Positions 57,233 to 64,000 of a stretch of DNA of 64,000 nt are shown piece after piece. The DNA comes from Calonectria ilicicola (lineage: Eukaryota; Ascomycota; Sordariomycetes; Hypocreales; Nectriaceae). Location of the stretch: assembly GCA_020809705.1 (NCBI GenBank), contig CP085830.1, forward strand, positions 310,001-374,000. The letters are read 5' to 3'. The notes under the pieces were generated by a model that was given only the letters and a program-made list of their open reading frames with translations, was not told the DNA's origin and ran no database searches. The position numbers and the translations under genes were made by a program. Positions within the stretch are counted from its first letter, which is position 1. The number at the start of each line of letters is the position of its first letter.

Positions 57233-59068
57233 ATGAGCTCGAGGAAAGCCGCCATTGCTGGCCGCGCGTCCCTGGCCTGCAAACAGTGTCGGTGGGTCAG
57301 CTCCCGACGCTACCGCTTCTCGGACGCGCTGACGTTCCCTTAGACAGCGCAAAGTGAAATGCTCGGGCGATTGGCCGTCGTGTAAAACATGTCTTCGGAG
57401 ATCAGAAGAGTGTCAATACATGGGACTCCCTCCTGACTTTACCTTGGGTCCAGTGCCAACCAATGAAGGAAGCATCGAGTAAGCACCCTTGACGTGTCAC
57501 GCCTCCAAGCCACTACCAACATGTTTACAGTCTGCCATCCCAGAATATACTCGTCAAGGCAGCTGATGTCTTTTTCGAACTATATGGTGATTTCCCCTTC
57601 TGGTTCTTCCGAAAACATGCATTTATGGAAGAGCTGGCCAATTCTTCCGTGCCAAGCTGCCTGCTTCTCTGTATGCTAAGCCTGGTTGCACGATTCATTG
57701 AGCCATGTTACCATGTCTATGGTGGCACAGTTGAAGCCGGCGCACACTTTGCCTCCTGTGCTCGTAAAGCACTTTCCCCCATCTATGACGATATAACTCT
57801 GACCAATGTCCACTGTAATTTGATCCTTGGCCTGTATGAAATGGGCAATGGGAACGAGCATCGGGCGTGGTTGCAAATAGGCATTGCTGGGAGAATATGT
57901 CAAGCCTTGGGGCTTTTACACGAAAGTTCCATCAGCAATGATGACGAAGACATAGTTACGGTTGAAACCAAGAGAAGAACCATGTGGTCTTGCTTTGTAC
58001 TGGAACGTTTGCTAGTCAATGGTAGAGATCGCCCGCTACTCATTCCAGAGCCACAGATTACAACCCTCCTCCCCATATCACGAGCAGATTTCACAATTGG
58101 GCGTGGAAATTCCATGCAGCCTCTGACCAATCCTCACAATAATTTTGACAGCTTACCAGCTATGCTAATCCGAGTCATTGACATTCTCAGTCGTATAGTT
58201 GGTTGGGGAGCGGCAGGCGTTGGTGGTCGGCATGATGATGCTCGATCTCCATGGCTTGACGACATGCCTTTTTCACGGCTAAAGTCTGAGCTACTAGCAT
58301 TGAATGACAGTGCGCCCCCCTATCTGACATTTTCCGAAGCCAACATCAAGTCGCATGTGGCAGGAGGCGAAGGTAGAATATTCGTGCTGATGCACATCTT
58401 CTACATGACGGCCGGAGCTCGACTTCACCGGAAATACCTCCCCTTCATCCCACCGCCATTGTACGATCCGGCTCAAGGCCCGTGTGACGGGCCCGAAATC
58501 ATCCCGGGTCCGGACTTTCCCGGCTTCTGGTCAGAATCTACGAGGGAAGGAATCTGCTTTGCGAATAAAATCTCGGCCGCGTTCGCTAAGTTGGAGGAAC
58601 ACCACATCGATGTGTGGACTAATCCGCTCTCTGGGATCGCGCTTCTAGCCTCGACCTCGTTTCACATTTTTTGCGTCCATACAACATGGGAAAGCTGCAA
58701 AGAGTTCGTGGGAGAACCTGCGAGGAACCTTCTCACTCATGACCTGCGAGCCCTTATTAAAATGCAAGAGAGCTGGCCTGTTGCAGCATTTTGGGTAAGC
58801 GACTACACATGAGCATTGGAATTGGCACTGATAAATTACCTTGCAGATAAAATCTATGAGACTTCACTATGAAAAAGTCAGTCTTGCTCAAAGTCCGGAG
58901 GCTGTGCCATCTGCACACCACAGAGCTCCATTTGCGGAGATTAAAGAGGCAATGCTGCAATTTCACCGCTCTGATCGTGAAAAGGAAGGGCTACCAATAC
59001 ATATACCTTCCCCAGAACACGATTTATTTGGCCTACTTGAGAGGGATCCACCTGATATTTTAGTGTAA
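57233..59068 (+). CDS. Zn2Cys6 transcription factor with fungal-specific domain
   Basis: Four exons (57233-57291, 57344-57478, 57531-58794, 58847-59068) give 559 residues. The zinc cluster has Cys16, 19, 26, 33, 36 and 43, the standard C-x2-C-x6-C-x6-C-x2-C-x6-C spacing, interrupted by the first intron as in many such genes. The middle region (about 75-400) fits the fungal transcription-factor regulatory domain (CQALGLLHES, ETKRRTMWSCFVLERLLVNGRDRPLLIPE). It lies directly downstream of and in the same direction as the D-amino-acid oxidase, so control of that gene is possible but untested. It is over 49 kb from the TCGGCGCCGA promoters and need not act on them. Confidence 0.9.
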
Positions 59069-60030
59069 ACTTACTAGTCCTTGTTTTACGCATTGGATGC
59101 TCCGGTATGTTGAGGCTATGCGCGACGGGTCGCGCGCGTCCCGCACTGCCACACTCTTGGTTTTGTAATAAGAACCGAAAAGTTTAGCATTCTTCTAGGA
59201 TTATTTTAATCCTCTAAACTTTATTTCTTTATTCTTATTTTTCAGTCACAATACAGACGAATAATTTGAACCAATTAGACCGTGGGAGTTAAGCTAGCTG
59301 ATGGAACTTGGCTCAACTGGGTGTTGAATGCGATTGGGCTTGGCCATTGCAATTTGGGGAACTTATTGCCTACACTGCGCGTTTTAACCTCACCAAAGGC
59401 CATGGGAATGAGTAAACAAGCGTGATGAATATTTTAGACGGCTAGAAAATTGAAGATTCCTTTCTAAAATCATGATATAATACATTTTTCGTTAATCTGA
59501 TTACCGGGTAGGAAAGAGTACCTCTTTCAACCATTTCCTTATTTCCATTCCAACCCAACTCCCTGTCTTCATTTCTATTACCTGGAAACCCTTGCCCCGC
59601 GAGGAGCTTTGTGAAATCTATATCATGCTTGCCTTTTTCCCTCTTGTTTCGGGGATAAATACCCCCAGTGCCCTCACCAAATCTCCGACTAAAGGGATGA
59701 TTGACCCAAGACTCCTTTCCTTCTATAATAGTACACGGTTTTTTTTTTATGATGCAGGCAGCCGTTGTGGCGTTGTTTGGATTTTGGTTTAGGCCAGACA
59801 ACGAAAGCGGGTTGAGATACCATTCCTAAACCTGATCTTGTGGGTAATGGATGGTCCCCGCCTCGTGCTCCCCTATTCACTGTGTATCCTTAGCACTCCT
59901 CTCGGCGCAAATTTCGCTTCGCGTCGGGTGTTCGACTACTCGATGGTATGCGAGATGGCCTTTTGATCGATTGGTCATCATGCTGGCTCTCGCGGGCGCC
60001 CTGTTCTCTTCTGCATGGCCTTTGCATTGA
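59069..60030. other. convergent intergenic, no gene supported
   Basis: Short open frames only, with a poly-T run near 59739-59748. It separates the 3' ends of the regulator and the small membrane protein. Confidence 0.4.
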
Positions 60031-60457
60031 TCATGCTCGAATTCCCTTTCGACTTTTCCGCCATAGTAGAAAATAGTGAATTTCTGTGACTGCGCAAAGC
60101 GCAACGATCAATGGCGCGCAGATGACGTAGACTCTCTCGCTTGTCGATGCCTTGTCCCACCCTGGCCACTTTAGTAGCACCATGACGAAGATGGCGATCC
60201 AGGCGGCTTGAATGATGACGGAGGCGACGAGAGAAATTATTGAAGAAAGGGTAAAGACTGGACGTTGCTTTTTCAATGGGTCCCCTCCGGTTATTTCGTA
60301 GCTGTGGCCGTATCCTTCTCCATCTGTGTTGGACAGGTTAGTATGGTAGGGATCGGAGGGAGAGAGTGTGCAGGGGTTTCGTACGTGAGCTGCCTAGGCG
60401 CTCTGTCTCGTCAATCAGCTGATGATAGCGATCGTCCTGTCTGCCAAGGTGGGCCAT
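60031..60457 (-). CDS. small membrane protein, 121 residues
   Basis: Two exons (60385-60457, 60031-60323). The N-terminal 45 residues are hydrophilic (HLGRQDDRYHQLIDETERLG). They are followed by about two transmembrane helices (near 56-78 and 92-112) and a basic RKSRKG end. The intron was placed by a GTACGA donor and a CTAAC branch before CAACACAG. No family was recognised. The ATG at 60457 is the first in frame. Confidence 0.62.
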
Positions 60458-61193
60458 TTTCGATGTGAGCTTCGCTAGCTGTGTCACGAAGGAATGAAGG
60501 GTAGGAATTTAGGAGCGAGACGCTTGTCGATTTCAGCAGGAAGATGGGATGAAAAAGAATGCCGGGGCAAATGGATTGAAGCTGAATAAATGAGATGAGC
60601 TAGTCCCTCTCAGCTTATATTTTCCAGCATAATGCTCTGTGCTTTTTCTTGCCGAAGTTAAGGGATCCCAGGTGCACTGCCCTGCAATTATGGGCGGAGA
60701 CCCAATTGGCGGGGATTTTTGCACACTATTGACCCATGGCGGATGATCGCGTATTCTATTTTTACTGATCCCTGCTCGTCTGCCTGTCAACAGACGGAAA
60801 AATTAGAGAAGGCCGTCTCGAAGCGTCGGCAACCCCACTGTCGACGTGTCCTTCGCAGCCAACCCTGGCCCGCTGCGTAGGCTGAAACCGTGGCTGATGG
60901 GTCTGAAAAGGCGATGCATACCGAAATCAGACGCCATCATCAAAGATCCCAGTGGATGCGCCTTGTGGACTGCAGGGCTGGTGCGAGACGCCCTGGAGTC
61001 CCCGGGGACACCGACGATCCTGCAGGGTTACCCTACGATGCTGAAGCATGGAATTTCCGATCGGGAGTAGCATAGAATGACTATTTGGAAAGCTATTGAA
61101 AGCCGGCTGGCTTGGCACCGAAAAAGTAAGTCACTGTCAAAAATTGAGTGAGCTGGTCTATTGTTTTCTCGACCTATTCTTGTCATCTGGATA
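60458..61193. other. intergenic, no feature seen
   Basis: Upstream region of the small membrane protein and 3' flank of the F-box-like gene. Open frames at 60846-61075 lack support. Confidence 0.4.
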
Positions 61194-62735
61194 TCATTCC
61201 ATATCACCAACGCTAACATCATCATCGTCATCACTGTCGTCGCCCCAACCTTCATTGTCCTCCTCCAAAAGAAGATCCGCCAAACAAGTTTTGGGGTAGT
61301 TATCTCGACCCGCCTTGTCAACAAGATGCTGCGTGAGGGCACGCAAGGCTTCCCAGTCCTTTTCCGCTTCAGTCCAAATAAAATTGTAATCTTGCCATGG
61401 GTTGCCGTAGAATTTATAATTCTCATGAGTAGTAAAGTATGTGAGCTCCTCCATTTTACTAAGCACAAGATTTGGACATTGGTCTTTTAAGTATGTGAAG
61501 AAATCCGACCAATTTCCACCGTCCGGGTGTATCTTGACCTCCTTCAAATTGATGCATTCCAATAGAGGCGATTCCGTGTGAGATGGTGCCTCTATTAGCT
61601 TAGTAATGGATGAGATGCTTGCCCATACCCTGGAGAGCGATAAAACTCGCAGACCTTTAGATCCAGAAGGTCTGGGCCAATCTAGCTTGTCCAAATCAAG
61701 AAAGTGAGTTCCTTTGATGGCGAGAGACTCAAGATTTGGACAGGATGCGACGAAATCCCAGACGAGACTTTGATAATCCCTGTTGGGATATTGAAGCTAC
61801 AAGTTACTGGATGGTAGAGAGTCATCTTCTGCATCACCATCTAATACCCCCGGTCGGTCGGTATTAAAAGTGTTGAAGAGGTCGGATGCACCATCTACTG
61901 CAGTCTGGTCCACAATATATATGCGTAGATGCTTGAGTCGATGATATCTCTCCTTTGTCATGGCATCTGCCAGAAATAAAACATCGCGTGTGCATGGAAG
62001 ATCTAAGCGGAGATCAACCAAGCGCTGAAATGCATCGGTTCTGAGGGCGAGCTGCACGGTGGAGAGAATTTCAGTGATTGCGACGATGTCGTAACAAACT
62101 GCCCAGGTGGCATTATCCTTCGGGGCTATAATGGTTGCTCTAGGGAAGGAAAGGTGAAAGGCCTCAACAGTCCGAAGGCATCCAAATATGTCAGACAGTA
62201 AGGCATGCTCATTGGCTTTGTCGACGTGAAACTGAGGCGGAGCACCATCTTTCCGTGGTATTACCTCGTCCTGGCAATCATTGGCCGCTAGGAAGCTCAA
62301 ATTATTATCGCGTTCTCTCATACGTTCGTAATTAAATACGTAGCGCCTCTTGAATGTTAATGCGTCCATTAGGTCATTTATTATAATCTTTTTGACAGGG
62401 GGGCCTCTTGGGCGAGCACAGCAGCTCAATGCTCGGTTAAGCTGATCCTTGGAGCTGAATCTGAGCGGCCACCAGAAATGTTGCTGCAGAAGGTCTGATG
62501 CTGCTGTATTCCAATCGCGCGATACGAGTCTCAGATTCAGCAAATCTGGTAAATCAGCTTCCATGCGATGGAGCGGACTTTTCACACCGTTTTCGGGTGC
62601 ATCTTCCCTCGCGCTGAATAATGAATCATCGTCCAAACGAGGAGTTTTCCAGCTGAACCAAGGATCTAAGGCATAGTAAAAGAGCTGAGAGACAATAATA
62701 TGTCTAATCTCTGGAGAAAGTTGCATCGCGCTCAT
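61194..62735 (-). CDS. F-box-like/leucine-rich protein with a 51-nt intron
   Basis: Two exons (61848-62735, 61194-61796) give 496 residues. The N-terminus (LSPEIRHIIVSQLFYYAL...LLNLRLVSRDWNTAA) resembles an F-box. LRR-like pieces follow (FQRLVDLRLDL, LKHLRIYI, CPNLESLAIKG, KGLRVLSLSRVW), with a C-terminal acidic stretch (SDDDDDVSVGDME). Between the exons lies an in-frame TAG at 61797-61799. Instead of a nonsense mutation I read a 51-nt intron (GTATTA...GTAAC...TTGTAG, 61797-61847), because the frame and LRR-like character continue unchanged after it. It probably acts in SCF ubiquitin ligation by family analogy; the target is unknown. Confidence 0.72.
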
Positions 62736-63300
62736 ATCGGGCTCCGGCTTCTAGGGTAATGCGATGCGATTGATGGTGTGGAATTTTTGCCCTCAACGTG
62801 TTTTGAGTTTTCCTTGATTAGATCGGCCCCTCACGTGATCATGACTCTAGCTGATCACCCTGCGCAAAATCGTAGAGTAAGCAAAAAAGTCGGGAATGGT
62901 TGGTCGTTTGACACAAAAGATATGACGCGCAAGCCTCCTTGCCTTGGATTGATTCACTGCGGGTCCTTGATAACAGTCATTCCTGCAAAGACAAAGTAAT
63001 GTCACCCATGCAACTAATACGCAAAGTTATTCGTACGAAGTACGTGGTACATTGGTATTTAAATATTGGGATTAGACCACAAAACAACTATTGGTACGGG
63101 CATTATAGATATATGTAGAACTGGTTTTGCGAAGGTGAACATCTAGTCTGACAGCGGGTGCAAGGAGCATGTCGGTCGAGCGTGTCTCAGTGAAGGAAGG
63201 TGTTTGGACTTCTTGCAAGTGTTGGCGAACAACGTCGAAAAGATCGTATTCCAGTGATGAATCATATGTTACATTATATTTTCCAATAATCCAGCCCAAC
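62736..63300. other. intergenic or possible terminal exon of the rhodopsin-like gene
   Basis: A minus-strand frame at about 63072-63300 (with SLEYDLFDVVRQHLQ) could be a further exon of the neighbouring gene, but I found no clean donor-acceptor pair joining it. Confidence 0.35.
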
Positions 63301-64000
63301 TCACACGCTGGATTCTTGTTGTTGTCTCGAGGAGATAGCGGGCTCTGTTGGCAAATTAGGGATCTCACTCATGTGGCTGACATTAGAACCCAGTTTGCCC
63401 CACGACTTTGAGTTTTTCTGCTCATAGGATGCTTGGGCGGATCTCGCACTGTTTGCAAAGTATGGTCGCAAGCCAGGTAAAGAGGCAATGAGAAGGCAAA
63501 TATTACAGTCAAGCGTATAGAGCAACACTATGCATTGAGAAAGACAGGTTCTTAGTCTTGGGATGTAAACGACAATTGAGGGGGTTAACTCACTGACTAA
63601 GCTCAGACTACATGGAGTCGATTCACCCGTGGCTGCAATAACCGTAAAGCGAGACAAGCATGCTCCAATATTTATGAGACCTAGAAGAAAGGTGCCATAA
63701 AGCCCAATCTTAAGGCTTGTCTGAAGAGTAAATTCGGAAACAATAAGCCATGGCAAGCCGAACACTATATTTGTCAGGTCTTACCCATAACGAACTTCTT
63801 GGACCCTTACGTATAATATCGGTGGCAAAATGTATGCCCCAGGTTATATGGTAGTAAAGACCTGATCTGGGAAACGGACATGTCGTCTGAGTTAGAGACC
63901 TGAGAAAATCTATTACCAACTGCTGATCACCATCGTAAGTTCAGATGATATCAGTGCTTACCAGTGTACCTCAATAGGATGGCAGATAAACAGAAATAAT
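63301..64000 (-). CDS. rhodopsin/PTH11-type membrane protein, 5' end cut by window
   Basis: Partial gene. Readable exons are 63962-64000, 63811-63899, 63594-63764 and 63301-63527, in consistent phase. They encode the last transmembrane helices of a fungal seven-helix rhodopsin-domain protein: ITWGIHFATDIILFGLPWLIVSEF, KIGLYGTFLLGLINIGACLSRF and LDCNICLLIASLPGLRPYF, followed by a Ser/Lys-rich cytoplasmic tail. The CNICLLIASLPGLRP segment is typical of the final helix. The tail as read is short (about 55 residues), and the true 3' end could lie in a further exon near 63072. The N-terminal half lies beyond position 64000. Confidence 0.7.

Noticed and set aside
61797..61799. TAG as a true nonsense mutation in the F-box-like gene
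   Set aside because: It coincides with the acceptor of a well-formed 51-nt intron, and coding continues in frame, so an intron is simpler.
1..64000. CRISPR arrays, bacterial operons, riboswitches
   Set aside because: No regularly spaced direct repeats were seen, and the sequence is eukaryotic with spliceosomal introns.

Overview
The window is nuclear DNA of a filamentous ascomycete, most likely a Sordariomycete and plausibly Hypocreales. The genes carry short introns of 45-95 bp with GTAAGT-like donors. There are fungal-only families (Zn2Cys6 regulator, family 3 pectate lyase, CE16-type esterase, PTH11/rhodopsin-like protein, F-box proteins). A 14.7-kb retrotransposon block has been pushed to extreme AT richness by C-to-T and G-to-A transitions, the signature of repeat-induced point mutation (RIP). 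No species can be named from sequence alone. All gene models were built by hand from reading-frame continuity, splice signals and remembered family motifs; no database search was run.

Left arm (1-18.8 kb). A compact set of metabolic genes comes first: an Old Yellow Enzyme-like flavoprotein lacking its usual His/Asn pair, a peroxisomal (SKL-ended) acyl-CoA synthetase, a short-chain dehydrogenase and an alpha/beta hydrolase. Their promoters share a palindrome, TCGGCGCCGA or close variants, that I did not notice elsewhere in the window. This suggests one co-regulated pathway without a visible PKS or NRPS. Next come a small membrane protein, a Cys-rich single-pass surface protein, a 6-phosphogluconate-dehydrogenase-like enzyme, a secreted CE16-like acetylesterase, a surface protein with three cysteine repeats, and an F-box protein.

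Middle (19.8-34.5 kb). This is a nested, heavily RIP-mutated transposon island. A Ty1/copia-type element on the minus strand (172-bp LTRs, ATTAT target duplication) was split by a Ty3/gypsy-type element on the plus strand (163-bp LTRs, CTACA/CTATA duplication). A 135-bp solo-LTR-like insert (TG...CA, GTATT duplication) inside the copia element is not RIP-mutated.

Right of the island (34.9-51.1 kb). Seven genes lie here and six begin with a secretion signal: a PAN-like/mucin protein, a two-part Cys-rich protein with a possibly aerolysin-like C-terminal half, a 111-residue small secreted protein, a PL3 pectate lyase with a long acidic tail, and a GPI-type fasciclin protein, plus a leaderless aegerolysin that has a GC-AG intron. 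Intron-containing tRNA-Lys, tRNA-Met and tRNA-Thr genes are interspersed. The section is gene-sparse, secretome-rich and next to the RIP island, as in many effector-bearing fungal compartments.

Right arm (53.3-64 kb). Ordinary genes follow: a multi-pass membrane protein, a peroxisomal D-amino-acid oxidase (with another GC-AG intron), a Zn2Cys6 regulator immediately downstream of it, a small membrane protein, an F-box-like gene, and a rhodopsin/PTH11-like gene cut by the window end.
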